IMG/VR virus record: IMGVR_UViG_3300036766_002181
Location: 62,001-126,000 of that record
Direction: 5' to 3' (one strand)
Source of the DNA: a virus
Length of the DNA: 64,000 nucleotides
A program made the position numbers and the translations under genes. Shown in pieces: positions 15,757-24,602 of this stretch. The number at the start of each line of letters is the position of its first letter. Position 1 is the first letter of the stretch. Under the pieces are notes generated by a model. It made no database searches. It saw only the letters and a list, made by a program, of their open reading frames with translations, and had not been told where the DNA came from.

Positions 15757-16394
15757 TGTGCTGTATCGGCCTTTTCTTCCCGTGCAACAATGTCAGCAGC
15801 AGGAGCAATGGCAGGCGAAGCCTCGACTTCTGATTCCTGCCCTGCCTCAACATCCTTGCTTCCTGAAACGGCCTCGTGGATTCTAACTTCCATTTCAATC
15901 TCTTCTGAGACACCAAACGGCTTTCCGTCTCTTTCAAGAATTTCTCCAAAGCCCATTCCAAGGGCCACAGACAAGTCCTCAAAGGCAATCTCTGTTTCGA
16001 TTCCCTGATAATCTGGGTTTCTCTTGGCATCTTCCCAGGTCACGTTTCGCGCCTTCATCAAATCCTTTTTTCGATCAATGTCAAGAATCTTAAATTGGTA
16101 GGCAGCCGGTTCGTGGCGGGGATTTGAACCATTTTCATCAATTCCCTTCAAAATACCAAGGCCAACAACGTCCCCGACCAGAATTCCATCAAAAAACTCA
16201 GCAGAGGCTTCGTCCTCGACAACAAGACGACCCTCTTGAAACTTGTCAAGCTGATCATTGTCCAGGTCATACATGAACTTCCTAAGAGCCGTGCCAAAGG
16301 TCATGGAAGGACGGCCAGGATACCTCTCAGCATTGGGGTGGCTCTTTCTCTTGCTCTTTAGCTTAAAAGTATCAACAACCTTGGTTTCTGACAT
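15753..16394 (-). CDS. Hypothetical acidic protein
   Basis: 213 residues. A basic N-terminus (KLKSKRKSHPNAERYPG) is followed by an acidic body with DLDNDQLDKFQEGRLV and FDGILVGDVVGLGIL, and a disordered Ala/Glu tail. Not recognised. It lies between a short KOW-like gene and small membrane genes in one operon. Confidence 0.55.
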   Translation of the reverse strand: MSETKVVDTFKLKSKRKSHPNAERYPGRPSMTFGTALRKFMYDLDNDQLDKFQEGRLVVEDEASAEFFDGILVGDVVGLGILKGIDENGSNPRHEPAAYQFKILDIDRKKDLMKARNVTWEDAKRNPDYQGIETEIAFEDLSVALGMGFGEILERDGKPFGVSEEIEMEVRIHEAVSGSKDVEAGQESEVEASPAIAPAADIVAREEKADTAQ

Positions 16395-16406
16395 TTGTTC
16401 TTCTTT

Positions 16407-16643
16407 CTATCCTCTTTCCAGTTTTTCAAGAATTGCCGTTGCGTGAAGAAGCTTTTTAAGATTTCCAGGGGTTCGTAGAATCAAAGAAGAAACCTCATAT
16501 TCCTCTTCAATGGGATGCTTCTTCCATTGACAAACTGCCAATTTCTTATTGTCCAGAAACTTCTTTACAACGACCGTATAAAAGCCAAATCTTCCCTCCA
16601 TGGAGAGATCTTCAACAAATACCTCGTCGCCAACCTTTAGCAT
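16407..16643 (-). CDS. Small beta-barrel-like protein
   Basis: 78 residues. KVGDEVFVEDL, YTVVVKKFLDNKKLAVCQWKK and YEVSSLILR have the strand pattern of SH3/KOW-like or DUF2158-like small domains. The start ATG lies 6 bases beyond a consensus -10 box (promoter 16650-16678), so its message would be leaderless. Function unknown. Confidence 0.6.
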   Translation of the reverse strand: MLKVGDEVFVEDLSMEGRFGFYTVVVKKFLDNKKLAVCQWKKHPIEEEYEVSSLILRTPGNLKKLLHATAILEKLERG

Positions 16644-16649
16644 ATAATG

Positions 16650-16678
16650 ACATTAGCAAAATCCCACGAGCTTGTCAA
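16650..16678 (-). promoter_or_regulatory. Sigma-70 promoter, possibly leaderless
   Basis: Minus strand TTGACA (16673-16678), spacer exactly 17, TAATGT (16650-16655). The predicted +1 falls on or within 1-2 bases of ATG 16643. It drives the operon that runs left through the membrane genes and alanine dehydrogenase. Confidence 0.75.
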
Positions 16679-16686
16679 GCTTATTG

Positions 16687-16875
16687 CTATTCCTGTTTTG
16701 ATTCCTTGAATAACAACATATTAATATAGGGTGTTCCACTTTGAGAATAAACAATTTCTAAGTCAAAATGAGTTGCACCTTCGGGCAGTTGATCCTTGTT
16801 TTTACAGCCGGCATAAATGCAATACTTTCTGTCAAAAGTAAATTTTTGGTTTTGTTTCTTAATAGTCGAGATCAT
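16687..16875 (-). CDS. Hypothetical small protein
   Basis: 62 residues: KFTFDRKYCIYAGCKNKDQLPEG then THFDLEIVYSQSGTPYINMLLF. Beta-rich with two Cys. Not recognised. Upstream (16886-16920) a TTGACA on the minus strand lies 18 bases from a TAATCT next to the ATG, another possible near-leaderless arrangement. The 100 bases upstream show no other gene I can support. Confidence 0.5.
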   Translation of the reverse strand: MISTIKKQNQKFTFDRKYCIYAGCKNKDQLPEGATHFDLEIVYSQSGTPYINMLLFKESKQE

Positions 16876-16976
16876 AGATTATTTATGCCCTTCATCCTCT
16901 GTCAAATCAAGTATTTGGACTTCCTTCTTTTACAAGACAAAAGATGTGTATCTTTTGATGGTTTCATTTTCTAAAT

Positions 16977-17217
16977 TCACTTTTTAGTAAAAGTTACGAC
17001 TCTTACACGTTTTGGATCAAAGCCGAAATCTTGATCTATCTCTACGATGCCGCTGTTAATGGCCTCTTTTAGCCAGTCAAGCCATCCGATTGCACCCAGC
17101 TTAAAATCGGCCTTTTTCTTTTGGGCAGACATTAAAATATTTCTATAATAATTGCCATCCTCGCCCGGCACCACCGCACCTACAACGCATCCAGAGTTCT
17201 TCTGTTTCCATGCTCAT
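16977..17217 (-). CDS. Hypothetical protein, probably frameshifted near 17160
   Basis: The open C-terminal frame (16977-17174, from GTG) encodes GNYYRNILMSAQKKKADF...GWLDWLKEAINSG, a convincing phage protein. The natural N-terminus, ATG 17217 or 17211 with AGGA upstream and 3 bases after the previous stop, lies in another frame and reads METEELWMRCRCGGAG. Skipping one base near 17155-17165 joins them into one protein of about 80 residues. Either a base was inserted (mutation or sequencing) or the GTG start is genuine and the N-terminal piece is noise. Confidence 0.5.
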
Positions 17218-17220
17218 ATC

Positions 17221-17439
17221 CTATGGCTTGTGGTGTTGGTTGTCAACCGGATAAGCATGCAAGAAGCCATCATTATCCTCAACATAATTCTCGTCGGCCT
17301 GCTCACGAGGAAAGCTCCCGTGCCACTTGCCAATATCTGGATCACATTCTGAGCATAGAGCAACCCTTGGTTTCGACCAAAAATATGACAATGCCGTGTT
17401 CTCCACAACGCCACACTTTTTGCACTTATATAGACTCAA
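17221..17439 (-). CDS. Conserved phage zinc-ribbon protein
   Basis: 72 residues from TTG 17439. CKKCGVVENTALSYFW (6-21) and LCSECDPDIGKWHGSFPR (28-45) form a CxxC...CxxC zinc ribbon with the GKWHG signature that recurs in small phage proteins of unknown role. It is the first gene behind the consensus promoter at 17469-17496. Confidence 0.75.
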   Translation of the reverse strand: MSLYKCKKCGVVENTALSYFWSKPRVALCSECDPDIGKWHGSFPREQADENYVEDNDGFLHAYPVDNQHHKP

Positions 17440-17468
17440 CGCCTTCTCTTTCGCTTGGGCACTGGTCT

Positions 17469-17496
17469 ATTATAGCAACTTGTGGCTCAATGTCAA
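17469..17496 (-). promoter_or_regulatory. Consensus sigma-70 promoter
   Basis: Minus strand TTGACA (17491-17496), 16-base spacer, TATAAT (17469-17474). Both boxes are perfect, in the only gap between phoH and the zinc-ribbon gene. The leader to TTG 17439 would be about 23 bases. Confidence 0.85.
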
Positions 17497-17518
17497 GCAA
17501 TAAAGGCGACGCTTTATG

Positions 17519-18700
17519 TCAAAGAATGCGGGCAGCCAGGGCACTTAGCTCGCTTCTCAGACCCTCATGTAGGGAAACGTGACCAAACAGGGCATATCCG
17601 TGGAACTTCTGAATGGCCGTTGTAAGGGCATTAAACTTGATACTAAGATCAAGTCTATCAATCTGTTCTATATCTCCTGTAAAGATAACCTTTGTATTTT
17701 GCCCGGCTCTTGTTAAAACTGCCTTAAGTTCGTGCGCAGAAATATTTTGTGATTCATCAAGCAATATGATTGAATTATTAATTGATCTGCCACGAATATA
17801 GGTCAAAGCCTCTACCTCAATAATTCCCTTATTAAGAAAATAATCAAGAGTGGTTCCCGGCTGGTGGTGTTGGGTGGCGGCACCACTGGCCTGTCGCTTC
17901 TCATCATGATAACGCCTGTTGCCTTTTCGATTTCTTTTTTGGCCGTTGTATCGAGCGGTTTCAAATCCGGGTTTAAGAACTTTGTTGCCTCCAAAGCTAT
18001 CAACCGAGGCTGCCATCTCTTCATTGTCTTCCAAAAGAAATTTTAGATTATCCTTTATTGGGCTCATCCAAACGTCCAATTTTTCTCGCATATCGCCCGG
18101 CAAATAACCGATATCTTTTCCAACCGGATGGATCGGCCTTATAATAACGAGCCTCTTATATTTTTTGTTTGGTCCCATGATCTGTTCTAGGGCAGATTCA
18201 ATTGCAATTATGGTTTTTCCTGTGCCCGAAGAACCAATCAGAGTTACAAAGTGAACAGAAGGATCTGTAAGAAGCTCAAAGGCAACGACCTGCTCTACAT
18301 TAAGGGGTTTTAATTTTTCGAATCTTTGTTCTTTAACAAACCTATATTTTCCTTCGTCGCAATACCTTAAAAGCATATAAGGCTTTATATTCTTGTCATA
18401 ATTGATAATCAAAAAGTCATTTTCTTTTAAGGGACAATTTTTTGGTTTAATTTGATCTCCCATAGAAAAATGTGGGCTTGCACTAAAGTCGCCATGAGCA
18501 AATCCCTGATATTCTTCCCAAAATCTAGAAAGGGTTTCTTCGTTTGAAATCTTAATGAAGTAACAAGATGGCGGAATAAAGGAATTTTTCTTTTTTGTTC
18601 CTTCTTCTAAAGACACAGAAGGAGTAGCCTTTGGAGAACTTACCACTGTGGCCTTTTTTAATCTTGAAGAAGAAGCGATCGGAGCTTTTGGTTTTTTCAC
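17519..18700 (-). CDS. phoH: PhoH-family ATPase
   Basis: 393 residues from GTG 18700. The first 125 residues are a Lys/Ser-rich then beta-rich domain seen in phage PhoH proteins. The PhoH core follows: LNVEQVVAFELL, Walker A GSSGTGKT (155-162), IIRPIHPVGKDIGYLPGD, LTYIRGRSINNSIILLDESQN (Walker B, about 300-320) and IFTGDIEQID. An inserted basic, His-rich loop lies in the middle (about 245-275). PhoH is widespread in phages and probably an RNA or nucleotide-acting NTPase; its role in infection is unsettled. Confidence 0.92.
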   Translation of the reverse strand: MKKPKAPIASSSRLKKATVVSSPKATPSVSLEEGTKKKNSFIPPSCYFIKISNEETLSRFWEEYQGFAHGDFSASPHFSMGDQIKPKNCPLKENDFLIINYDKNIKPYMLLRYCDEGKYRFVKEQRFEKLKPLNVEQVVAFELLTDPSVHFVTLIGSSGTGKTIIAIESALEQIMGPNKKYKRLVIIRPIHPVGKDIGYLPGDMREKLDVWMSPIKDNLKFLLEDNEEMAASVDSFGGNKVLKPGFETARYNGQKRNRKGNRRYHDEKRQASGAATQHHQPGTTLDYFLNKGIIEVEALTYIRGRSINNSIILLDESQNISAHELKAVLTRAGQNTKVIFTGDIEQIDRLDLSIKFNALTTAIQKFHGYALFGHVSLHEGLRSELSALAARIL

Positions 18701-18721
18701 TGTTTTTATTATTGCTATTGT

Positions 18722-19216
18722 TTAAAAAATCAACGGCCAAAGCGCCTTAACAATAATTGCTATGGCCGCAAGAAGAAAGGCCCACAAAACCTTGTTTGTA
18801 TTCTTGTTTAGTCTAACTGCTCCATCCAGGTGTTCTAAACCCTGCCCGCCTATTTTTTTTAAACTGTTTTCAAGATTTTCAACCATCATCAATCTGCTGC
18901 TATATGATTTGGTACTTTCAGAAAGTTCTCTTATCTCGTCAACCAGACCGGCACTTATATTTTTTGTATCCTGAATTCTTCGATAGATGCCATCATCAGG
19001 ATTATATAGGGCCTGTCCTATTTCTCCAATCTTCTCCTTTGTTTCATCCTGTTTAATCATAACCGAGTTAAGATCAGAAACAATTTTTCCTTGAATATCC
19101 TTAATTTCATTTACCTTATTAACAAGCTCGTGAAATTCCCCATTCATGGCTGGTGAGTTTTTTATTTCTCTTAATAGGGAAAGGATTTCTTTTTCTTCTT
19201 GTTGTGCCGAGGGCAT
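18722..19216 (-). CDS. Coiled-coil protein with C-terminal membrane anchor
   Basis: 164 residues from ATG 19216. Long heptad-like helices (EEKEILSLLREIKNS, then a Val/Ile/Lys-rich coiled coil) lead to one C-terminal hydrophobic helix (about 146-163, VLWAFLLAAIAIIVKALW). The tail-anchored topology leaves nearly all of the protein in the cytoplasm. Possible roles are membrane tethering or lysis control; nothing is diagnostic. It is divergent from the chaperonin gene. Confidence 0.6.
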   Translation of the reverse strand: MPSAQQEEKEILSLLREIKNSPAMNGEFHELVNKVNEIKDIQGKIVSDLNSVMIKQDETKEKIGEIGQALYNPDDGIYRRIQDTKNISAGLVDEIRELSESTKSYSSRLMMVENLENSLKKIGGQGLEHLDGAVRLNKNTNKVLWAFLLAAIAIIVKALWPLIF

Positions 19217-19264
19217 ACTATTCCAATCCAACAATCGAACAATAACGTATTATAAGATATAAAT

Positions 19265-20794
19265 ATGGAAGAATTTAACAAAATCAATAAATTTACCAAT
19301 TTTAATAATCGACAAGGGTTCTTGGCCGAACTCACAAGAGTCTCTGATAAGTTTGTCAAAAACTATACGAATATAGAGAGCCTAATAACACAAAATTTAA
19401 TTCTTATAGACAAAAATAATTCTTATCATTTTCTTAACGAAATTCTAAAGCCCGACTTAAACAACAAAATAGAAGTTAATATATGTAGGCTTTTAAGCAA
19501 AACAATGCACCAATCAGAATTATTGGCCTGTGATGCTTCTCGCATGGTTTTTGCCGGGGCCTTATTGGCACTTGAAAAAATATTAAGAAATGAAAAGCTG
19601 TTAAATACAATTCTTCATAAAGATGATGATTTTGAGCAGAGCCTAGAACAGGCCATGAGAAAAATCAAGGAAGCAATTCAAAATTGTGCCTCTATACCAA
19701 CAAAAAATACAATAAAAAGCCAATCAGCATTTTTTGCCCAATTCACAACACAAGGTACAGAGCAGTTGCATCGTGTCTGTATTGAAGCAGTTGAATTGGC
19801 CGGCCTAGAAGGCAAGATTTTTATAAAAAATGGAACACAGAATAATCACTACATTCTTGAATTAAAGGATGGCTATACCTTTGACTTGTTAGAATCTTTT
19901 GAAATGTTTTCTCAGCAGCCATCGGGTGGAGTTTGGGAAAAAAGAGAATGCAAGGCCCTTGTTGTTGATGGCTTTGTTGAAAAGGTTTCTGAGATTGATC
20001 AACTTTTGAATGTTGCCTATGAAACAAAACAACCTATGATTATTGTTTCCCAGGGCTTTTCTGAGGAGGTTGTCTCCACTTTATTTACAAATTGGAGACA
20101 AGAAAAACTTCAGGTTTTGCCAATTAAACTAAAACAAGATATAGATAGCCTCAATGTTATTAATGACATTGGTGCGGTTTGCGGTATGGAGCCTATTTCA
20201 TATCTGCGAGGCGAACTATCAAAATATATTAAGTTTGAAAATTTGCCAACAATTGATCGTATTACCGTTGCCTTTAACAAAAAAAGTAGCAAGTCAAAAC
20301 ACCAGGTTTCCTTTGAAAACAATAAAACAAAAAAGGCAGTCTTTGCTCAAATAAAAGCCCTCTCAGAAAAAAGAGAACAAAATAAATTTGTTGAGGACGT
20401 ACAGGGCTTCATGGACAATAGAATTAAAAGCCTATCTCCAAATTCTGTTTATTTTTATTTGCCAAATGAAAGCCCTGCCTCTTTGGATCAAAAAAGAATA
20501 ATAATAGATACCAAGCTAAGACAAATAAAAGGCATGTTTAATTATGGCGTTGTTGACAGCGACGACTGGTGTTATCACCTAACCCGAGATTATTTGCTTC
20601 ATCATAGCGGAATTTATAGCATGGCGGAAAATGAGTTTGAAGAAATTTTTTTCAAGTTTATTACTGAGATTTTTTTCGATATCAGATACGGACACAGCTT
20701 CTCTTCTTTGGCAGTCTACGTAGGACTCCTTTTGGGGATTAAGCTTGGCTTCTCTTTAATTTCTTCGGGTGGAATCATAACAACAGAAAGCTAG
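19265..20794 (+). CDS. Divergent GroEL-like chaperonin
   Basis: 509 residues; bacterial GroEL has about 548. Sequence landmarks follow the GroEL order: AGLEGKIFIKNGTQ (like VGKEGVITVEDGT), LELKDGYTFD (like DVVEGMQFD), KQPMIIVSQGFSEEVVSTLFTNW (like [21 protein letters not shown], apical domain, about 258-280), RITVAFNKK (like KRVVINKD), AQIKALSEKREQNKF (like AQIRQQIEE) and the end SSGGIITTES (like SVAGLMITTEC). The ATPase loop GDGTTT is reduced to CDASRM, keeping only the Asp, and the GGG of the equatorial domain is lost, so ATP use is doubtful. No GroES is seen nearby. It may fold large virion proteins. Confidence 0.8.
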   Translation: MEEFNKINKFTNFNNRQGFLAELTRVSDKFVKNYTNIESLITQNLILIDKNNSYHFLNEILKPDLNNKIEVNICRLLSKTMHQSELLACDASRMVFAGALLALEKILRNEKLLNTILHKDDDFEQSLEQAMRKIKEAIQNCASIPTKNTIKSQSAFFAQFTTQGTEQLHRVCIEAVELAGLEGKIFIKNGTQNNHYILELKDGYTFDLLESFEMFSQQPSGGVWEKRECKALVVDGFVEKVSEIDQLLNVAYETKQPMIIVSQGFSEEVVSTLFTNWRQEKLQVLPIKLKQDIDSLNVINDIGAVCGMEPISYLRGELSKYIKFENLPTIDRITVAFNKKSSKSKHQVSFENNKTKKAVFAQIKALSEKREQNKFVEDVQGFMDNRIKSLSPNSVYFYLPNESPASLDQKRIIIDTKLRQIKGMFNYGVVDSDDWCYHLTRDYLLHHSGIYSMAENEFEEIFFKFITEIFFDIRYGHSFSSLAVYVGLLLGIKLGFSLISSGGIITTES

Positions 20795-21240
20795 GGCAAG
20801 CCACCAAGATATACAACGGAAAGAGTGGGAGTAAGACCGAGCGCAACGCCCGTTACATTAAACCCGCACATTTCTACATAGTCTCCTACAACAAGCCTTA
20901 CGATGGAGGAGACAATGAAGTTTGCTCCTGACTGAGCAACGCTTGTTTCAGACAGTATTGTCGTTCCATTTTTTCTTAGGGCCACAGAAAATCTTTGATA
21001 TGGTGGTAGAGCATATGCGCCTGCTGCCACTTCTCCTGCAAAAAAATAAATACCAGGCCAGCCATCAGGGATTGTTATTCTGCTTGTATTGGTTGTAAGG
21101 CTGTGAAGGCCTCCGTTATTGTAGGTTTGTGCCGTGTAGACTATTGCCACATATGTTGAATTACCTGCAATGAGAGTGCCGGCGGCAGCAGTTACTCTAC
21201 AGCCTGGCGTGACAAAATCATGACCATTTAAGGCTACCAT
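20791..21240 (-). CDS. C1q-like jelly-roll virion protein
   Basis: 149 residues, all-beta. HSLTTNTSRITIPDGWPGIYFFAGEV (about 46-71) is the core shared with the next two genes. With QRFSVALRKNGTTIL and VGDYVEMCGF it follows the C1q/TNF-like jelly-roll pattern found in phage receptor-binding or decoration proteins. It probably trimerises at fibre tips. It ends 4 bases into the convergent chaperonin gene end. Confidence 0.65.
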   Translation of the reverse strand: MVALNGHDFVTPGCRVTAAAGTLIAGNSTYVAIVYTAQTYNNGGLHSLTTNTSRITIPDGWPGIYFFAGEVAAGAYALPPYQRFSVALRKNGTTILSETSVAQSGANFIVSSIVRLVVGDYVEMCGFNVTGVALGLTPTLSVVYLGGLP

Positions 21241-21722
21241 GGTATGCCGCCAACATAATGAATGTTAAGACTTGCATATGCGTTTACACTTCCTCCGGAA
21301 GAAGAGTGCTTACCTTGAATCTCCAAGTAATCTCCTGGAACAAGGAAGGCAACTGTTTCGAAAAAATAATATGTATAGTTTAAATACGGATATATGTTGG
21401 TTTTTCCCCAGGTTTGCAGGGTGGTTGCACCGTTTTTTATTATCCAACAAGAATGATCTGTAGTAAAGTTTGCCTTGGTCACAGACCAAATTATTTTACC
21501 GCAAATCAAATATTGTCCAGGCCAGCCATCAGGGATTGTTATTCTGCCTGTATTTGTTGTAAGGCTATGCATACTATGTGTATCATAGTTTTCAACCGGA
21601 AGAGTAATCGTTGTTGCTACACCTCCATTTGGAACAGATTGGGCACCACTAAAATTTGTAGATTCACATCTTGGCACAATTGGATTAATGCTATCATCGT
21701 TTTTTGAAGTTAAGGATTTCAT
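21234..21722 (-). CDS. C1q-like jelly-roll virion protein (paralogue)
   Basis: 162 residues. HSLTTNTGRITIPDGWPGQYLICGKI near 55-80 and VPGDYLEIQGKHSSS match the neighbours at the same positions; loops differ strongly (the aromatic NIYPYLNYTYYFF here). The conserved core with divergent loops suggests selection on surface binding. It overlaps 20791-21240 by 7 bases. Confidence 0.65.
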   Translation of the reverse strand: MKSLTSKNDDSINPIVPRCESTNFSGAQSVPNGGVATTITLPVENYDTHSMHSLTTNTGRITIPDGWPGQYLICGKIIWSVTKANFTTDHSCWIIKNGATTLQTWGKTNIYPYLNYTYYFFETVAFLVPGDYLEIQGKHSSSGGSVNAYASLNIHYVGGIPW

Positions 21723-21725
21723 TAT

Positions 21726-22211
21726 TTAAAATCCTATCCATTGTGCTGAAAAAAACTGCCCTGACATAGTAAATGTGTTTACTTGCACGGTCTGAAATTC
21801 AAAGTAATCTCCGGCAACAGCATTGGCAACCTTGGAAAACGCATAGCCGTGTTGCGTCTCGGGGCCATCACCGACGACCATATAATCTATATTTGTATTA
21901 TTTTTTACAATTGCAAAATGGAGTCCATCTTCATCTCCAACATCTGCTCCTAGACCACCGGCACAAAAAAGATAATATCCTGGCCAGCCTGCCGGTATGG
22001 TTATTCTTCCCGTATTTGTTGTTGTACTATGCATGCCCCCAAAGTCATGATCTTCTGTATTAAAGGTCACAACAACCCACCCACCCCCAGAAGACATTGA
22101 TTGTGTCGTAGAGTTTGTCAGACGACAACCGGGAGCACCAAGCTTGTAAGTTAGACTTGGCCTTCCTCTGCCGTTAATGCCGGCAGGATTTCCTCTACCA
22201 CAACTAATCAT
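21726..22211 (-). CDS. C1q-like jelly-roll virion protein (paralogue)
   Basis: 161 residues. HSTTTNTGRITIPAGWPGYYLFCAGG and AVAGDYFEFQTVQVN repeat the core of the two previous genes. The N-terminus (GRGNPAGINGRGRPS) is Gly/Arg-rich and may be a flexible attachment arm. Third of the tandem set; its start overlaps 22208-23080. Confidence 0.65.
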   Translation of the reverse strand: MISCGRGNPAGINGRGRPSLTYKLGAPGCRLTNSTTQSMSSGGGWVVVTFNTEDHDFGGMHSTTTNTGRITIPAGWPGYYLFCAGGLGADVGDEDGLHFAIVKNNTNIDYMVVGDGPETQHGYAFSKVANAVAGDYFEFQTVQVNTFTMSGQFFSAQWIGF

Positions 22212-23080
22212 TGATACTTAAACCCAAATTTTACTTGCACACCAGTTGCAGTATATACCGGCGTGTTTGTTGTCCCGTTTACTATGGCAACATAAAGATT
22301 GCTGTCTCCTGCTGCGGCTTTAACCGGCATACTAAGCCCTGACAGGTTTACTACCTTTGCACCGCTTATTGTCACATAATCGCCAGTCGATATACCAACT
22401 GCTGCCACAACGTTTCTTAGATTTGCATCTGAAATGTTTGGAACAGATCCTTCTGTGCCAAACGAAGTATTTGTGCTGCTAATATATAGATAAAAAGAAG
22501 CACCCTGGGCATCTTCGTCTAGGACAAAAATTGAATCAAGAATTGCAGAGCCACCAGCCTCTTGTACGGCAGAGGCTATGGCCTGAGTATCAGCCAACAA
22601 AGAACTTGTTCCATATGTTAAACTTGCTGAAAGAGTCATTGTAACCGTAAAAAGATTTGCAGGGACAGGTCTTACCCATAAACGCTGGTATGAATCTACT
22701 CTGGCAAATTCAAATTGAGCATTTGCTCCAGCACTAGCAGTTGGTGCCGTTTGCATCTCAAACAACGAGGCAACTCCTATGTCTGTCGAACTGGTTGTTG
22801 TATTTATTGATCTCGTGTGTGGAATGTTTGAAATCGAAGCCGTGATCGCTGAATCTGCTGTAACGTGTGCCCATATCCTATGCTTGTCATCTACTCTTGG
22901 TGTTGCATATTTTGCATCGGCCTGCCCTGTAAGGGGCACAAATTGCACCTCAAACAGTGGAGTTAGGCCAACATCGCTAGAGCCTGTAACCTGGCCCTGT
23001 GCCTTTCCGAGCTGAGTTGAGCCTGTTCCAGGAATATGAGAAACTATAGAAGAGCTTAAATTGCCAAAATCTGTTGTCAT
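22208..23080 (-). CDS. Putative virion/fibre protein
   Basis: 290 residues, Ser/Thr/Ala-rich and beta-structured. Two N-terminal repeats recur: SSDVGLTPLFEVQFVP...ARVDDKHRIWAHV and STDIGVASLFEMQTAP...ARVDSYQRLWVRP. The second half (SNLYVAIVNGTTN) is typical of phage structural proteins. It lies in the appendage cluster, so a fibre or baseplate-attached role is likely. Confidence 0.55.
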   Translation of the reverse strand: MTTDFGNLSSSIVSHIPGTGSTQLGKAQGQVTGSSDVGLTPLFEVQFVPLTGQADAKYATPRVDDKHRIWAHVTADSAITASISNIPHTRSINTTTSSTDIGVASLFEMQTAPTASAGANAQFEFARVDSYQRLWVRPVPANLFTVTMTLSASLTYGTSSLLADTQAIASAVQEAGGSAILDSIFVLDEDAQGASFYLYISSTNTSFGTEGSVPNISDANLRNVVAAVGISTGDYVTISGAKVVNLSGLSMPVKAAAGDSNLYVAIVNGTTNTPVYTATGVQVKFGFKYQ

Positions 23081-23102
23081 AAATTATATTTAAATATTTC
23101 TC

Positions 23103-24602
23103 CTATGGAATTCTTATAATGCTTGATAATGTAAAAAGATTTATCATACTAGCCGCACTAGAAAAATAGCCCTTATTTTGTGCCGAGCCATTCCCCACAT
23201 CCCAATCAAGGTTACTTGCATGACCCAGGGCCGGGGCAGTTGGCAGCAAAAGCTTTCCGCCATAGTTAACGGCAACCGCCAGCCCTGCGCCAGAGGGCTG
23301 TCCTGTTACATCTCCTGCCAAGACAACGTTTGCCGTTGTTACTCTTAGACAGGCTCCAGTAACCGTAGAAAGTTCCGCATTGTCAATTCGTACGCTTGTG
23401 GGATAGGCCGAATATGCTCCAAGCAAGGTTCCTGCATGGATGGCATCATCAGAACTAAGGGCAACAAGTTGTGTGGCCGGATGGAGCGAAGAGCCAACAA
23501 TGGCCACTCCTGTGGCCGGATGAAAAATTCCAAAACCTGCTGTATAACTTGAAGCAGAGGGCGGTGCAATTCGACCAATAAATTTAATTGTCGAATGTTT
23601 GCTATCGCCATTTGACTGATATCTTATTTCGCCAATTAAAATCAAAAAATTAAAATCTTGCAACAAAGCAAAGGTAGCTCGATCCGAGGCATCCTGATGA
23701 GCCCCCCAACCAAGCCATAGATTTGCATTTGAAAGACTTATTGGCGAATTAAGCAAAAAAATTGGCGCTCCAATATTTCCGATCGCTCCAAATCCTACAT
23801 TTGATCTAAAAAAGCTAGGAAACCATCCTGCATAGTCTGCTGTGGCGCCATCAAATGTTTTTTCACAACCAAAAAAAGCGTAATTACAATCTGAAAAAAT
23901 TGGTCTAGCAGTAGAGTTGCTTGCCGCCAATCCAACTCCAATAAAACAATAACCTCCACTTTGGGCCGTATTTTGAGATTGCATGGAGGTTCCTTCAAAA
24001 AATGATTCAGATGTGGCGGCAGGCGTATTAAAAACAATTCTACAAGTATTCCATCGTGTAATTTTATACGAGTCTCCAACGCCCGGCACGGGCGAAAAAG
24101 TAATACAGGGAACAATGTCTGTCGTAGTGTTGTTCCTGATGGTTCTTCTGGCACCGTTTGCCGCACCAGAGGTTAGTTCTACGGTGTAGCCATTCCAAGA
24201 ATCTGCTATCAAGCCCGAATCCTTAACAACCTGGGCTCCTGTTGAGGCTCCTGTTGTTCCTGTTGAAATTGTTGTTTCTACAGTAGAATCCCAATCTTTA
24301 TCTGCTATAAAATAAACCCATTCTGCCAGGGTTCTTTTTCTAAACTTAGATGCCACATAATCCAGTCCCTTTAAATGAATCACCACTGGATTTGTAACAA
24401 TGAAAGGAATCATTGTTTCTGCCTTGCCAAGTGTTTGAATTGCGCTCAATTGAGACAAGCCATCGTTAGTGTCGTCACCAAAAGCAGAATCGACATAAAT
24501 GTGCAAAACCCCTGTCCCGATAGAAATAAGATTAGACAAATCAACATCAACAAGATGCTGCCTTCTGGTGGAGGTATCTATTGTTATAACCTTTTTTGTC
24601 AT
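23103..24602 (-). CDS. Putative tailspike / beta-helix protein
   Basis: 499 residues. LHIYVDSAFGDDTNDGLSQL (about 33-52) is the entry motif of pectate-lyase-like right-handed beta-helix spikes. Turn-rich strands with many Asn, Gly and Ser follow through to the end. A carbohydrate-binding or degrading virion spike is the best guess; no catalytic set can be named. Stop and start overlap by one base with the fibre gene upstream. Confidence 0.6.
   Translation of the reverse strand: MTKKVITIDTSTRRQHLVDVDLSNLISIGTGVLHIYVDSAFGDDTNDGLSQLSAIQTLGKAETMIPFIVTNPVVIHLKGLDYVASKFRKRTLAEWVYFIADKDWDSTVETTISTGTTGASTGAQVVKDSGLIADSWNGYTVELTSGAANGARRTIRNNTTTDIVPCITFSPVPGVGDSYKITRWNTCRIVFNTPAATSESFFEGTSMQSQNTAQSGGYCFIGVGLAASNSTARPIFSDCNYAFFGCEKTFDGATADYAGWFPSFFRSNVGFGAIGNIGAPIFLLNSPISLSNANLWLGWGAHQDASDRATFALLQDFNFLILIGEIRYQSNGDSKHSTIKFIGRIAPPSASSYTAGFGIFHPATGVAIVGSSLHPATQLVALSSDDAIHAGTLLGAYSAYPTSVRIDNAELSTVTGACLRVTTANVVLAGDVTGQPSGAGLAVAVNYGGKLLLPTAPALGHASNLDWDVGNGSAQNKGYFSSAASMINLFTLSSIIRIP

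Noticed and set aside
16115-16145. GGTTCAAATCCCC on the minus strand, like a tRNA T-arm
   Set aside because: It lies inside the coding frame of 15753-16394 and no acceptor, D or anticodon stem can be paired around it.
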